Source: Mucilaginibacter terrigena (GTDB lineage: Bacteria; Bacteroidota; Bacteroidia; Sphingobacteriales; Sphingobacteriaceae). Taken from it: a stretch of DNA of 64,000 nt. The DNA is taken from positions 93,742 through 157,741 of the forward strand of contig NZ_SEWG01000008.1 in assembly GCF_004168255.1 (NCBI RefSeq), in the 5' to 3' direction. The notes beneath the pieces were generated by a model that was not told where the DNA came from, ran no database searches, and was given only the letters and a program-made list of their open reading frames with translations. The translations under genes and the position numbers were made by a program. This document shows, one piece after another, positions 17,380 through 27,428 of the stretch. How positions within the stretch are numbered: position 1 is the stretch's first letter; the number at the start of each line of letters is the position of its first letter.

Positions 17380-18996
17380 ATGAAGAGAATATTTATCAGC
17401 ATAACGCTTTTACTGATCACCGCGGGTGTTGCCCGTTCGCAATCGGTATATCAGCCGTACTCGTACGATTTTTACCAGAAGTTTAATGCCGATGCATATT
17501 CAACCAAAACCCGCCTGCATACCGCAATAAAACCATTTTTTGTAGATGACTCGCTGCTGATGCACCGCTACGATTCGATCATGAATTATGGCAGCGATGG
17601 TGCAAACACCAGCATATTATACCGCAAGCTGTTTAACGGGCATTTAGTTGATGTAAAAGGCGCAAACTCTACCTTTTACGCCGATCTGCTGCCGGATTTT
17701 AACGTTGGCCGCGATCTTTCAAACAAACGTAATACTTATTTAAGTTCGCTTGGCCTGCAATTTGGCGGTACAGTTGGCAAAAAGTTTTACTATAATGTAT
17801 CGGGTTATTTAAACCAGGCCCGGGTGCCCGATTACCTATCTACCTACATCAGGCAGGTGGGCATTGTGCCGGGGCAGGCATATGCCAAAACATTTAACAG
17901 CAACGCCAACGATTACTCGTGGGAGTATATTACAGCTACAGCATCGTACACACCTGTTAAATATTTAAACATTAGCGCGGGGCGCGATAAAACCTTCATA
18001 GGCGATGGCTACCGTTCGATGCTGCTGTCTGATTACGCATCCCCATACCCATTTTTTAAATTAACAGCCAACCTTGGCAATGTAAAATATATGGCCATGT
18101 GGGCCTACTTTAATGACCCTGCCGGCACCAGCGACCGGAATATGGACCGTAACAAATGGGGTATATTCCATTACCTCGACTGGAACGTAAACAACCGCCT
18201 GTCGTTTGGCTTTTTTGATTCCATCATATGGAGCAACGTAGACGACCAGGGGCACACCCACGGTTTTGATTTCAGCTACATAAACCCGGTAATATTTTTA
18301 AGGCCGGTAGAAGCCGCTAACGGCTCGCCTGATAACGCGCTGATAGGCTTTACAACTAAATACAAACTAACCGATGGGCTAACCGCTTACGGCCAGTTTT
18401 CGCTCGATGAATTTACAGCTAAAGAATTTTTCTCGAACCCCGGTTATTCAAACAATAAATTTGGGTACCAGGTAGGTATAAAAGGTGCCAATTTGTTTGG
18501 GGTTACCAACCTTAATTACCTGTTAGAAACCAACACGGTAAGGCCATACACCTATTCGGAAAGGGCCAGTATATTAAACTACTCGGCCAACAGCGAGCCG
18601 CTGGCGCATCCCTGGGGGGCCAACTTCCGCGAGGTGGTTGCGCTGCTAAACTATTCGTACAAACGGTTTGACCTGATGGGCGAGGTTGATTACGGCCGCT
18701 ATGGTTTGGATATGAATGGTATAAACTACGGCAAGGATATTTTTCAGAATTACACCACGCCATTAGCCAAATACGGTAACGTTATTGGCCAGGGCTTAAA
18801 AACAAATATGGTTTACCTGCAAGGCAAAGTTGGTTATATACTAAACCCTAAATACAACCTTAGGCTGGAACTTGGCGGCATTTACCGAACCGAAAAAAAC
18901 AGCGACTTTAACAGCAAAACCGCAATGGTAACCTTTGGCGTGCGCAGCTCGTTCCGCCAGATCTATACCGACCTGGCCAGTTACAAAACGCATTGA
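17380..18996 (+). CDS. RemB-like / capsule assembly Wzi-like outer-membrane protein
   Basis: A 538-residue protein with a signal peptide (cleavage after VARS or ARSQ) and a long series of amphipathic strands. The segment GRDKTFIGDGYRSMLLSDYASPYPFFKL is the hallmark of the RemB group, a Bacteroidota family related to Wzi, the outer-membrane lectin anchoring capsule. In Flavobacterium RemB was first tied to gliding motility, but here no gld or spr gene is nearby, so polysaccharide attachment is the more cautious reading. The gene follows gmd by about 100 nt and could act on the same glycan. A bidirectional terminator closes the transcript. Confidence 0.68.
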   Translation: MKRIFISITLLLITAGVARSQSVYQPYSYDFYQKFNADAYSTKTRLHTAIKPFFVDDSLLMHRYDSIMNYGSDGANTSILYRKLFNGHLVDVKGANSTFYADLLPDFNVGRDLSNKRNTYLSSLGLQFGGTVGKKFYYNVSGYLNQARVPDYLSTYIRQVGIVPGQAYAKTFNSNANDYSWEYITATASYTPVKYLNISAGRDKTFIGDGYRSMLLSDYASPYPFFKLTANLGNVKYMAMWAYFNDPAGTSDRNMDRNKWGIFHYLDWNVNNRLSFGFFDSIIWSNVDDQGHTHGFDFSYINPVIFLRPVEAANGSPDNALIGFTTKYKLTDGLTAYGQFSLDEFTAKEFFSNPGYSNNKFGYQVGIKGANLFGVTNLNYLLETNTVRPYTYSERASILNYSANSEPLAHPWGANFREVVALLNYSYKRFDLMGEVDYGRYGLDMNGINYGKDIFQNYTTPLAKYGNVIGQGLKTNMVYLQGKVGYILNPKYNLRLELGGIYRTEKNSDFNSKTAMVTFGVRSSFRQIYTDLASYKTH

Positions 18997-19009
18997 AAAA
19001 ATTCACACT

Positions 19010-19050
19010 AACAAAAAGGGAGCAAGATAATATCCGCTCCCTTTTTTGTT
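19010..19050. terminator. Bidirectional terminator
   Basis: AACAAAAAGGGAGC (19010-19023) pairs with GCTCCCTTTTTTGTT (19036-19050). T runs occur on both strands, and the hairpin lies between convergent genes ending at 18996 (+) and 19067 (-). Confidence 0.85.
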
Positions 19051-19066
19051 AATATCATTTTAAGGC

Positions 19067-19552
19067 TTACGCCTGTTTCATTTCGCCTTTTATGGCCCGC
19101 AAAAACTCGTTGGCGTGCTGCGATCCGATGATGTAAACAAGGCCATCCCTGTCGGTTAGGTGAATGGCGTCGTTGCCGGCCGCGTAAAAGCGAATGGTGC
19201 CTTTGGTATGCAAATTATATACCGGGTTGTTAAACAAATACCTGCTGTACGATCCCTTCTCTACCTTCACAATACTGTTCAGGTCGATCTTTACCCGGCG
19301 GGTGCTCCACAGGCCGTCGAGCAAAATACTTTTGTTAATTACCCGGGTGCTAAAGTGCAGCAGGAAACCCATTATAATGGATATGATGATGATAACGAAG
19401 CCTACGATGGCTAAAAGGTCGCCGTTGCGTTCGCGCTCGTCGGTAAAAAAATATGCAGCAAAACAAAACATAGCCAAAACCAGGCGAATGGTAATAGGTA
19501 TCCACTCGCGGCCCAGGTATTGCTTTTCAATAAAAACCGATTTATCGCTCAT
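19067..19552 (-). CDS. Membrane protein with two N-terminal helices and a PH-like domain
   Basis: A 161-residue protein with helices at about 20-37 and 47-67, then a beta-rich stretch (ILLDGLWSTRRVKIDLNSIVKVEKG, YVIIG-like strand, terminal helix NEFLRAIKGEM) resembling bacterial PH domains. Its ATG overlaps the tilS stop in ATGA, so it is translationally coupled to tilS. No catalytic motif; function unknown. Confidence 0.55.
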   Translation of the reverse strand: MSDKSVFIEKQYLGREWIPITIRLVLAMFCFAAYFFTDERERNGDLLAIVGFVIIIISIIMGFLLHFSTRVINKSILLDGLWSTRRVKIDLNSIVKVEKGSYSRYLFNNPVYNLHTKGTIRFYAAGNDAIHLTDRDGLVYIIGSQHANEFLRAIKGEMKQA

Positions 19553-20883
19553 AATTTATACAGTTCGAATATAGTAACTTTTTTAGTGTTATTACTTACT
19601 TTATACCTTTCGCTAAGGCGGTAACCACCTATCCAAATTATATCGCCATTACCGTTTACCAGTATTGGTATGGCGCTCTTTTTATGCAGCGGTATTTTTT
19701 CATGAATAAAAAAGTCGCTAAGCTTTTGCCGGGTCTTCATTCCCAGCGGATAAAAAGTATCTCCTTGTTGCCAGGCACGTAATTTTAACGGGTATATCAG
19801 CAATTCCGCATCCACCGATACCGCAAACGGGTTATCCCTGATGATCAGCGGGCTATGATCGTGCAGCAAGGTTAGCTTGTAACTGTTATAAATAACGCTT
19901 ACATCATCCTTAATTATGGCAAACTCAGTATCGGCTTTATCTTTTTTGGGCGATATGATAAGCCGGCCCCTATCTACCACTAAAGTAAACGCGGTGCTTT
20001 CAAATATCCTGCCTGCATGCTTGCCCAAGGTGGTTAACAGGTCGTCAACCACTGTTTCGGTAAAGCCGTAACCTTGCAGCAGTTTAAAAAGCAGCAGCCG
20101 TTTTGGCGATAGCTTTTTTATCTCGTTTATAGCAATATGCACCTCATTACCCTGGTGTATAAGCAACCGTTTTTTCAGGGCATTCACCTGTTGGTTTAGC
20201 AGCATCTCCAAATCCCTGAAAATGCGCAGGTTGTTTTCAAAAGTAGCTTCCAGGCCGGGGTTCAGTTCTTTTAATAAAGGGATAACCTGGTGGCGTATTT
20301 TGTTTCTTGCATATTTTACCGAAGCGTTTGACGCATCTTCCACATAGTTTAAACCTTCGGCAGCAATAATTGTCTGTATTTCGTCGCGGGTTAAAAAAAG
20401 CAGGGGGCGCGCCAGCTTGCCGTTTTTGGGTAAAATACCATGCAACCCGGCTATACCTGTACCGCGCGTAAGGTTTAACAATATTGTTTCGATAGTATCG
20501 TTCTGATGGTGTGCAAGCGAAATGGCGTCATAACCTGCTGATAAGCTGATATCGTTAAACCATTGGTACCGCATATCGCGGGCGGCCATCTGGATAGATA
20601 TTTTATTATCGGCAGCGTATTGCTGGGTATCAAAGTTAATGGTATGGAAGCTAACGCCCAATTGCGTGGCAAGCTGGCGGGTAAATTCCTGGTCGGCATC
20701 AGCTTCGGGGCCACGCAGCATAAAATTGCAGTGTGCTATGCCAAAGTTAAAACCCGCGGCCTTTAATAAGTGGGCCATTAAAACTGAATCCATGCCACCG
20801 CTTACAGCCGCCAGTATTTTGCCGGCAGGTGTAAATAAGCTATTTTGTTCAACAAAATCAACAAAGCGTTTTACAGGAAGCAT
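19549..20883 (-). CDS. tilS: tRNA(Ile)-lysidine synthase
   Basis: A 444-residue ATP pyrophosphatase that converts cytidine 34 of tRNA-Ile(CAU) to lysidine, so it reads AUA. The PP-loop SGGMDS is at 28-33, HCNFMLRG follows, and AHHQNDTIETILLNL and RNKIRHQVIPLL are typical TilS blocks. The C-terminal domain (HEKIPLHKKSAIPIL, then IIWIGGYRLSERYKV) is complete. The gene is divergent from the OstA gene, with 51 nt between start codons. Confidence 0.94.
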   Translation of the reverse strand: MLPVKRFVDFVEQNSLFTPAGKILAAVSGGMDSVLMAHLLKAAGFNFGIAHCNFMLRGPEADADQEFTRQLATQLGVSFHTINFDTQQYAADNKISIQMAARDMRYQWFNDISLSAGYDAISLAHHQNDTIETILLNLTRGTGIAGLHGILPKNGKLARPLLFLTRDEIQTIIAAEGLNYVEDASNASVKYARNKIRHQVIPLLKELNPGLEATFENNLRIFRDLEMLLNQQVNALKKRLLIHQGNEVHIAINEIKKLSPKRLLLFKLLQGYGFTETVVDDLLTTLGKHAGRIFESTAFTLVVDRGRLIISPKKDKADTEFAIIKDDVSVIYNSYKLTLLHDHSPLIIRDNPFAVSVDAELLIYPLKLRAWQQGDTFYPLGMKTRQKLSDFFIHEKIPLHKKSAIPILVNGNGDIIWIGGYRLSERYKVSNNTKKVTIFELYKL

Positions 20884-20899
20884 ACGCCAAAATTATTAA

Positions 20900-20929
20900 T
20901 TTAATAACCCCCGCAAAAAACTAATTTTG
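20900..20929 (+). promoter_or_regulatory. Candidate promoter of the OstA gene
   Basis: TTTA at 20900-20903 and a perfect TAnnTTTG box, TAATTTTG, at 20922-20929 (18 nt spacing). The predicted start point near 20933 almost coincides with the GTG start at 20935, which suggests a leaderless message. Confidence 0.4.
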
Positions 20930-20934
20930 CCATT

Positions 20935-23640
20935 GTGATAAAATACATTCTTAGTACATTTTTTATACTGATAACACTGGCCGTATCGGCACAGAAAAAA
21001 TCTATTGTACACCTTATCGAGTCAAAAAGCAGCGAGCTTATCAAATTGAACGGCAGGAATGTTATTAAAGTTTATAAGGGTGTTTTTCAGCAGGATTATT
21101 CTATTATGCGGTCAGACAGCGCCTACTTCTACGCCGAGGATAACGCTTTTGACGCCTTTAGCAATGTAAATATCACCCAGGGCGATACGCTGAACATTTA
21201 TTCGGATAAGCTTAATTATAACGGCAATACCAAAGTAGCTATCCTTACAGATAATGTAAAGATGATTGATAAGGATGCTGTTTTAACCACTAACTATCTT
21301 ACTTATAACACAGCTACCCGCATAGGCACTTACACTGGCGGTGGCAAACTGATCAATAAAGACAATACCCTTACCAGCAAAAACGGTTATTATTTTGCTT
21401 TTTCGAGGGATTCTTATTTCCGCTACAATGTGGTTTTGATAACACCCGACGCCCTTATAAAAACCGATACCCTGCGCTACAACAGCGGCAGCCGGATAGC
21501 GTATTTTTACGGCCCCACAAACATTTACGATACCAAGGATAAGAAAGACACGCTTTACACCGAAAACGGCTTGTACAACACCGTAACCGAGCAGGCTTTC
21601 TTCGGCAAAAAAAACCTGTATAAACAGGGTACTAAAACGCTGACCGGCGATAGCTTGTTTTATGACAAAATAAACGGTTATGGCCGCGCTGTAAAACGGG
21701 TTACCTTTCATGACCGCGAACAAAACATAACCCTTAAAGGCGACCTTGCTACTTACTATAAAAAAGGCGAACGCACCGTAGTAACGCAAGACCCTTACGT
21801 AATTATTGTTACCGAAGAAAAAGATACCACCAAAACAGATACCGTGCATATACAGCCCGGCGTTAAACAAGCCGACCCCACGGCAGTTAAAGCTTCAGCA
21901 ACTGTAAAAATGGCCAATGCACTTGCGGTTAAACCTCCCGCAGGTACTGCACCTGTTAAAAGCCTTCAATTACCGGCAGCAAAGGATATCGATAGCTTAA
22001 CTAAAGTGGGCCAAGGCGCTTTAAACGCCAATAAGACCGCAGCGGCTAACGTGGTGAAAAAAGCGGATGCCCTTGCGGTTAAGCCCCGGCCCGGCGGTAT
22101 ACCTGTTAAACCGGGCACAGTACCGCTGCAAGTGATAACCGATAGCGTTGCCAAAACACGTGCGGAAAACCTTACAGCCGATGCCAGATCAGTTAAGGGA
22201 AAAACGCCGGCTAAAGGCGCGGGGCTATCTGCTTTCCCGATGGGAGATACTGTTGCGAAAATAAAACCGCCCGGGAAAAAAGTAAAACGCGATTCGATCT
22301 ACATTTCTGCCGATACGCTGGAAACACAGATATTGACATACAAGGACCTGAAGATAATGCAGGAGCAGCAACGCCTGCTGAGTATACGCGATACTACTAC
22401 AAAAGCTAAAAAGTTAAGCGCGGCCGAGCAAAAAAAAGCCGACAAGTTTTTGACCTTAAATGCGCCAAAGTGGATAAACGACACGCTACACCTGTACCGC
22501 AACTTTTTTGGGAAACCAAAGCCCGTACCTGCAGCAAGCGCACAAGGCAAAAATAAACTGAAAGATGATGCCGGCGCTTTCGGCACATTAAATAACAACC
22601 AACCGGCATCAAAAAACCCTGATGCGGAAGAGGTAGACGACCCTATATTTTTTACCCCGCCGGTTACCTTAAGCGATACGGCAAGGGTAAGGATCATTAA
22701 AGCCTACCACAGCGCCAAGCTTTTTAAATCAGACCTACAGGCTAAGGCCGACTCCATGTTTTATAGTTACAGCGACTCCACCCTACGCTGTTTTGTAAAC
22801 CCTTTGATATGGACACAGGGTTCGCAACTTTCTGGCGATACCATAACCATGCAGATGAAGAATAAAAAGCTGGATAACCTTAATTTGTTCCCCTCATCGT
22901 TTATTGTAAATATTGAAAAGGGCGATTCCACAAATTTTAACCAGATAGCGGGTAAAAAAATGAAAGGTTTTTTTAAAAGCGATAAACTGGACCGCATGTA
23001 TATAGTGGGCAACGCCGAGAGCATTTATTTTAGCCGCGATAGCTTGAAGAAAGTGGATGGCATGCAACGATCATTAAGCAGTAAAATGCGCATTTATTTT
23101 AAGAATGGCAGCGCATCAAATATTTTCTTTATCAGTAAGCCCGAGCACAGGTACGGCCCCTTAGCCAAGTTTACCGAGGATGAGCGGATATTGAAAGGTT
23201 TTATATGGAAGCCTAAAGAAAGGCCTGTTTCTAAAGAATCCATCATCCCATCATACAACAAAAAAAGGGCGCGTGCACAGGCGGCTGCCGATAAAAAAAT
23301 CGCCGACGCCAATAAATTAAAATCCGCCAAACCGGGAGATAAGGCAAAAACAGATTCGTTACAAAACAAATTACCGGCAACCGATAGCACCAAAACAAGC
23401 GGGAGCAAAGCAGGTGAAGCTAAAACACCTGCACTAAAAGCCCCGGTGGTAAAAGCAAAAACGGATAGTGTTAATACCGGGCAGGCACCCGTTATTAAAG
23501 CGCCCGCGGTTAAACCCGGCCAGGATAGCACCACTAAAGGCAGCCCGGTACCTGTTACTAAAGCAGCTGCAGATACCGTTAAACGCAAAACACCCGGTTT
23601 TATTAAAGCGAAGAAGGATACTACGGCAACGAGGCCTTAA
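20935..23640 (+). CDS. OstA/LptA-like LPS transport protein with a long low-complexity region
   Basis: A 901-residue exported protein starting at GTG. The signal peptide ends near LAVSAQ. The first 300 residues are repeating beta strands of the OstA/LptA type ([25 protein letters not shown] and [16 protein letters not shown] strands), expected to shield lipid A in the periplasmic bridge. Residues about 300-470 and 780-901 are low-complexity, rich in Lys, Ala, Pro, Thr and Val with VKP/VKA steps. A second beta-rich part (about 580-750) looks like a further OstA segment. It is far longer than enterobacterial LptA (about 185), a size common for the Bacteroidota homologue. The 3' end overlaps rdgB by 4 bp. 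Confidence 0.78.
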   Translation: MIKYILSTFFILITLAVSAQKKSIVHLIESKSSELIKLNGRNVIKVYKGVFQQDYSIMRSDSAYFYAEDNAFDAFSNVNITQGDTLNIYSDKLNYNGNTKVAILTDNVKMIDKDAVLTTNYLTYNTATRIGTYTGGGKLINKDNTLTSKNGYYFAFSRDSYFRYNVVLITPDALIKTDTLRYNSGSRIAYFYGPTNIYDTKDKKDTLYTENGLYNTVTEQAFFGKKNLYKQGTKTLTGDSLFYDKINGYGRAVKRVTFHDREQNITLKGDLATYYKKGERTVVTQDPYVIIVTEEKDTTKTDTVHIQPGVKQADPTAVKASATVKMANALAVKPPAGTAPVKSLQLPAAKDIDSLTKVGQGALNANKTAAANVVKKADALAVKPRPGGIPVKPGTVPLQVITDSVAKTRAENLTADARSVKGKTPAKGAGLSAFPMGDTVAKIKPPGKKVKRDSIYISADTLETQILTYKDLKIMQEQQRLLSIRDTTTKAKKLSAAEQKKADKFLTLNAPKWINDTLHLYRNFFGKPKPVPAASAQGKNKLKDDAGAFGTLNNNQPASKNPDAEEVDDPIFFTPPVTLSDTARVRIIKAYHSAKLFKSDLQAKADSMFYSYSDSTLRCFVNPLIWTQGSQLSGDTITMQMKNKKLDNLNLFPSSFIVNIEKGDSTNFNQIAGKKMKGFFKSDKLDRMYIVGNAESIYFSRDSLKKVDGMQRSLSSKMRIYFKNGSASNIFFISKPEHRYGPLAKFTEDERILKGFIWKPKERPVSKESIIPSYNKKRARAQAAADKKIADANKLKSAKPGDKAKTDSLQNKLPATDSTKTSGSKAGEAKTPALKAPVVKAKTDSVNTGQAPVIKAPAVKPGQDSTTKGSPVPVTKAAADTVKRKTPGFIKAKKDTTATRP

Positions 23641-24218
23641 GCCTGGATTTTTAAAAACTGGATAAGCAGGTCAACCGCGCGGCCGCGATGGCTGATGCGG
23701 TTCTTTTCGTCCATGCTCATTTCTGCAAAGGTAATATCGTATCCATCCGGTTCAAATATTGGGTCGTAGCCAAAGCCGGCGGTACCGCAACGTTCTGTAC
23801 GGATAGTTCCGTTTATTATCCCATCAAAAAAATATTCCTCACCATTCCATATTAAGGAAATTACCGTGCGGAAACGGGCCTTACGATTGTCTATGCCTTT
23901 TAGCTTTTCCAGCACTTTATCAATATTCCCCTCGTGGTTGCCATGGGTACCCGCATATCGCGCGGAAAAAATTCCGGGTTCGTTGTTAAGGGCTTCTACT
24001 TCCAGCCCGCTGTCGTCACCAAAACAATTAAGCTTATATTTTTGATAGATGTAATGGCTTTTGAGGGACGCGTTTTCGTTAAAAGTTAAGCCGGTTTCGG
24101 CAATGTCATCATGGCAGCCAATATCATTAAGGTTAAGCAGTTTTATTTTATCGCCTGCTTTGGCCTGTACCTCTTCTAACTTATGGGCATTATTTGTGGC
24201 AAAAACTAATTGCTGCAT
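23637..24218 (-). CDS. rdgB: Noncanonical purine NTP pyrophosphatase RdgB/HAM1
   Basis: A 193-residue ITPase family enzyme hydrolysing dITP, ITP and XTP to monophosphates to keep hypoxanthine and xanthine out of [16 protein letters not shown] is the N-terminal substrate loop. [12 protein letters not shown] contains the catalytic acid, and [10 protein letters not shown] and [12 protein letters not shown] are family blocks. SHRGRA near the end is the base-recognition motif. Only 1 nt separates it from the upstream gene ending at 24220, so they form one operon. Confidence 0.94.
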   Translation of the reverse strand: MQQLVFATNNAHKLEEVQAKAGDKIKLLNLNDIGCHDDIAETGLTFNENASLKSHYIYQKYKLNCFGDDSGLEVEALNNEPGIFSARYAGTHGNHEGNIDKVLEKLKGIDNRKARFRTVISLIWNGEEYFFDGIINGTIRTERCGTAGFGYDPIFEPDGYDITFAEMSMDEKNRISHRGRAVDLLIQFLKIQA

Positions 24219-24219
24219 A

Positions 24220-24870
24220 TTACAGGGTTTTCATGTGTTCCCAAAAGGTTTTCTTATTATCATTGCTGCTCATCATCTCGTCAAAGCTAAAGCTGTACAG
24301 CACATGTGTTTTCTTTCCCTGTAAAGGTTTATTAAGCGGCAGGTTACCAATGCCGTCCGGCATCGAATCGCTCCCCATAATTACCAGCCTGGTGGGTTTA
24401 AAATAAGCTGCAAGCGCGGCAAGTTTTACCGGGGCGTATTTGTTAACGTTTAAAATGGCTACGTCATCAAGCGATAATTCCTTACGTTTAAGGATACTCT
24501 CTAAAGCAGGGAGGTGTGCTGCCGCGATATGTTCTTCATTGGGGTAATTAACCAGCACCAGGAAGTTTTTATTGTTTTTACCCAGATAATTAAATTCGGT
24601 ATCAGCCGTTTGTACAGTTGGCTGGTGTGTAGTTGAGGTAGCCTCAATGGGTGCCGGCTGCGCTACGGGCTGTTCTGTTATAACAGGAGTAGCAGGTTCC
24701 GCAGCTTCGGCTACCGCTAATGTGGTTTCTGCGGCGGGTTGTTCTGCCGGGTCTGGTGCATTTTCAACCGCAGGGGGTATCAGCAGTGCTTTATCTGCTG
24801 CAAGCAGGTAAATTTCGTCGTGCATAATGTAACGGAAGGCCTGCGGGTTATCAACTTTCATATTTAACAT
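24220..24870 (-). CDS. Uncharacterised protein with a Pro/Ala/Glu-rich linker
   Basis: A 216-residue protein. A short N-terminal part ending near 33 is followed by an Ala/Pro/Glu/Thr-rich linker (about 34-90) and a globular C-terminal domain beginning [16 protein letters not shown], with alternating beta strands and helices ([25 protein letters not shown]). Two starts are possible, ATG 24870 or ATG 24861. I do not recognise the family with confidence; a small accessory subunit or regulator is conceivable but unsupported. It is upstream of rdgB in the same transcript. Confidence 0.6.
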   Translation of the reverse strand: MLNMKVDNPQAFRYIMHDEIYLLAADKALLIPPAVENAPDPAEQPAAETTLAVAEAAEPATPVITEQPVAQPAPIEATSTTHQPTVQTADTEFNYLGKNNKNFLVLVNYPNEEHIAAAHLPALESILKRKELSLDDVAILNVNKYAPVKLAALAAYFKPTRLVIMGSDSMPDGIGNLPLNKPLQGKKTHVLYSFSFDEMMSSNDNKKTFWEHMKTL

Positions 24871-24976
24871 ATTTTAACCAAAAATACCTATTCCTGTTGA
24901 AGCATTATAAGCATATTCGTACTACGGCTTAATTATACATTATTATTAATAAATTTTACCGAAATTTGCATTTTTA

Positions 24977-24993
24977 ACGGATAAACTATCCGT
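24977..24993 (+). promoter_or_regulatory. Hairpin in the 5' region of the SurA-like gene
   Basis: ACGGATA (24977-24983) and TATCCGT (24987-24993) form a perfect 7-bp inverted repeat with an AAC loop, 19 nt before the start codon. It could be an operator or a leader hairpin; no T run follows. Confidence 0.35.
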
Positions 24994-25012
24994 GATATTA
25001 GTTAACAATTAC

Positions 25013-26395
25013 ATGAGAAAAATCGGACTGTCCATTTTAACCTTTTTTATATTTCTGTCATTTGCCCAGGCCCAGGTACGTACACTTGATAAAATTGCGG
25101 CTGTTGTAGGCGGCAGCATCGTCCTTCAATCAGATATCGAGCTGCAATATGCACAATACCTGGTAAGCGGCCAGCGCCCCAACCCAAGTGTTAAGTGCCT
25201 TATCCTTCAAACCCAGCTAACACAAAAATTACTTGCCCAGCAAGCAGTTATTGATAGCGTACAGGTAAAAGACGAGGAAGTTGACAGTGAAGTTGACCGC
25301 CGTATGCGGTCTTTTATACAACGCGCGGGTAGCCAGGACAGGTTAGAGCAATTTTTAGGCCGTTCGATAATTCAATATAAAGACGAGATGCGCCCGGACA
25401 TTAAAGAATCGCTGGTGGCGCAGCGTATGCGGGCAAAGATCACCGAAAAAGTGAACACCACGCCGCAGGATGTAAAAAATTACTTTGAAACAATGGCTAA
25501 AGACAGCCTGCCTACTTATAACAAAGAGGTTGAAGTTGGCGAGATCGTTTTTTCGCCTAAACTGATCAAAGAAGAGAAAGAATTTTACAAGCAAAAAGCC
25601 GAAGAATTAAGAGCAAGGATTAAAAAAGGTGAAGATTTTGGCACATTGGCAAGGCTATACTCGCAAGATCCGGGTTCTGCTCCGGAGGGTGGCGACCTTG
25701 GCTTTTTTGACCGTACGGCAATGGTAAAGGAGTTTACCGCGCAGGCGTTTAAATTAAAAACCGGCGAAATATCCCCTGTATTTGAAACCGAAAACGGGTT
25801 TCACTTTTTACAAGTGATAGAACGCCGCGGCGAGCAGGTACATGCACGCCATATACTGGTAATACCAGCCATTACGCAGGCAAGTTTAGACCGCTCAAAA
25901 GTTACTGCCGATAGTGTTTATACCCTGCTAACAACAGCCAAAAGCTTTGATTTTTCGAGCGCTGCGGCATTTTATTCGGATGATAAAGAAACTAAGTTTA
26001 ACGGTGGCATGATGTTAAATGCTGAGAATGTTCAAACACGTTCTACCTACATCCCAACTGATAAGCTTGACCCGCAGGTTGCCTTGCTTACCGATACCAT
26101 GAAAGTAGGTTCGATATCGAAGCCGGCATTATTTACCGACCCGCAAACAGGCAAAAAAAGCTACAAAATATTGTACCTGAAATCGGTTACTAACGCGCAT
26201 AAAGCCAACCTTGAACAGGATTTTGCCAAACTGAAAGAGGATGCTACTAACCAGAAACTTACCCGTACCATAACGCAATGGTTTGATAAACGCCGTAAAG
26301 AAACATTTATTAAAATTGATCCCGAGTACCAGGATTGCCCGCCTTTAAAAGGCTGGGTATCTGCTGAAACCACCGCCCAAGCCAAAACGGAATAA
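25013..26395 (+). CDS. SurA-like periplasmic peptidyl-prolyl isomerase
   Basis: A 460-residue protein with a signal peptide (cleavage after AQAQ). The SurA-N chaperone domain begins at VRTLDKIAAVVGGSIVLQSDIE. Two parvulin-type segments follow: VEVGEIVFSPK...GGDLGFFDRTAMVKEFTAQAF near 165-275, and VHARHILVIP near 280-385. This SurA architecture delivers outer-membrane barrels to the BAM complex. ATG 25013 is preferred over the upstream GTG 24992 because it begins the signal peptide. MoxR follows 3 nt after the stop. Confidence 0.88.
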   Translation: MRKIGLSILTFFIFLSFAQAQVRTLDKIAAVVGGSIVLQSDIELQYAQYLVSGQRPNPSVKCLILQTQLTQKLLAQQAVIDSVQVKDEEVDSEVDRRMRSFIQRAGSQDRLEQFLGRSIIQYKDEMRPDIKESLVAQRMRAKITEKVNTTPQDVKNYFETMAKDSLPTYNKEVEVGEIVFSPKLIKEEKEFYKQKAEELRARIKKGEDFGTLARLYSQDPGSAPEGGDLGFFDRTAMVKEFTAQAFKLKTGEISPVFETENGFHFLQVIERRGEQVHARHILVIPAITQASLDRSKVTADSVYTLLTTAKSFDFSSAAAFYSDDKETKFNGGMMLNAENVQTRSTYIPTDKLDPQVALLTDTMKVGSISKPALFTDPQTGKKSYKILYLKSVTNAHKANLEQDFAKLKEDATNQKLTRTITQWFDKRRKETFIKIDPEYQDCPPLKGWVSAETTAQAKTE

Positions 26396-26398
26396 TAT

Positions 26399-27361
26399 AT
26401 GCAATACCGCTCGGATGTTGAGGCTGCTGATGCCCTGAAGAAAGCTTATGAGCAAATTAGGGCAGAAATTGGTAAAGTTATAGTTGGCCAGGATGAAGTA
26501 ATTAAGTTTGTACTGATATCCATTTTCAGCAACGGGCATTGCCTGCTTGTTGGTGTGCCAGGGCTTGCCAAAACGTTACTTGTGCAAACGGTAGCACAGG
26601 TGTTAGACCTCGACTTTAAGCGCATCCAGTTCACCCCCGACCTGATGCCTTCTGACATTATTGGTTCGGAGATATTGGGCGAAGACCGTAACTTTAAATT
26701 TATACGCGGCCCGGTGTTCTCAAACATCATACTGGCCGATGAAATAAACCGCACACCACCAAAAACACAGGCGGCTTTATTAGAAGCCATGCAGGAAAAA
26801 TGTGTAACGGCCGCGGGTGTTACACACACGCTTTCCAAGCCGTTTTTTGTACTGGCTACACAAAACCCTATTGAACAGGAAGGCACCTATCCGTTACCAG
26901 AAGCACAACTGGACCGCTTTATGTTTAATGTTGCGTTAAACTACCCTTCGTTTGCAGAAGAACTGCAGGTGGTTAAAAATACCACAAGCACATTACAGGC
27001 CAGTGTTAGCAAACAATTAAATGCCGACCAGATCATTTACTTTCAGCAATTGGTACGTAATATCCCCGTTAGCGATAATGTACTGGAATACGCTGTTAAG
27101 CTGGTTTCAAAAACCCGCCCAAACAGCGAGTTTGCAAGCCCGCAGGTAAAGCGTTTGCTAAACTGGGGCGCTGGCCCGCGCGCATCGCAATTTCTTATCC
27201 TGGGGGCTAAATGCCATGCTGTGTTAAACGGTAAGTATTCGCCGGATATTGAGGATGTGCAGGCCGTGGCCAAACCTATACTAAGCCACCGCATAGTACG
27301 CAGTTACCACGCCGAAGCCGAAGGATTAACCGCCAATGATATTATCGAGCAGTTGTTTTAG
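26399..27361 (+). CDS. MoxR-family AAA+ ATPase
   Basis: A 320-residue AAA+ protein. Walker A GVPGLAKT is at 52-59, and Walker B (IILADEINR) is near 112-120. TPPKTQAALLEAMQE and FFVLATQNPIEQEGTYPLPEAQLDRFM form the sensor 1 region. MoxR proteins remodel or help insert cofactors into partner proteins, usually encoded directly downstream as DUF58 and VWA proteins. Here no such partner follows; the next gene is on the other strand. The gene is 3 nt from the SurA-like gene, so a role linked to envelope protein maturation is possible. Confidence 0.9.
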   Translation: MQYRSDVEAADALKKAYEQIRAEIGKVIVGQDEVIKFVLISIFSNGHCLLVGVPGLAKTLLVQTVAQVLDLDFKRIQFTPDLMPSDIIGSEILGEDRNFKFIRGPVFSNIILADEINRTPPKTQAALLEAMQEKCVTAAGVTHTLSKPFFVLATQNPIEQEGTYPLPEAQLDRFMFNVALNYPSFAEELQVVKNTTSTLQASVSKQLNADQIIYFQQLVRNIPVSDNVLEYAVKLVSKTRPNSEFASPQVKRLLNWGAGPRASQFLILGAKCHAVLNGKYSPDIEDVQAVAKPILSHRIVRSYHAEAEGLTANDIIEQLF

Positions 27362-27428
27362 GTTGAAATCCTAAAATCAGAAAAGGTTAGGGAAATCTAA
27401 AATCGTAATTCTTAAATCTAAAATTCCT

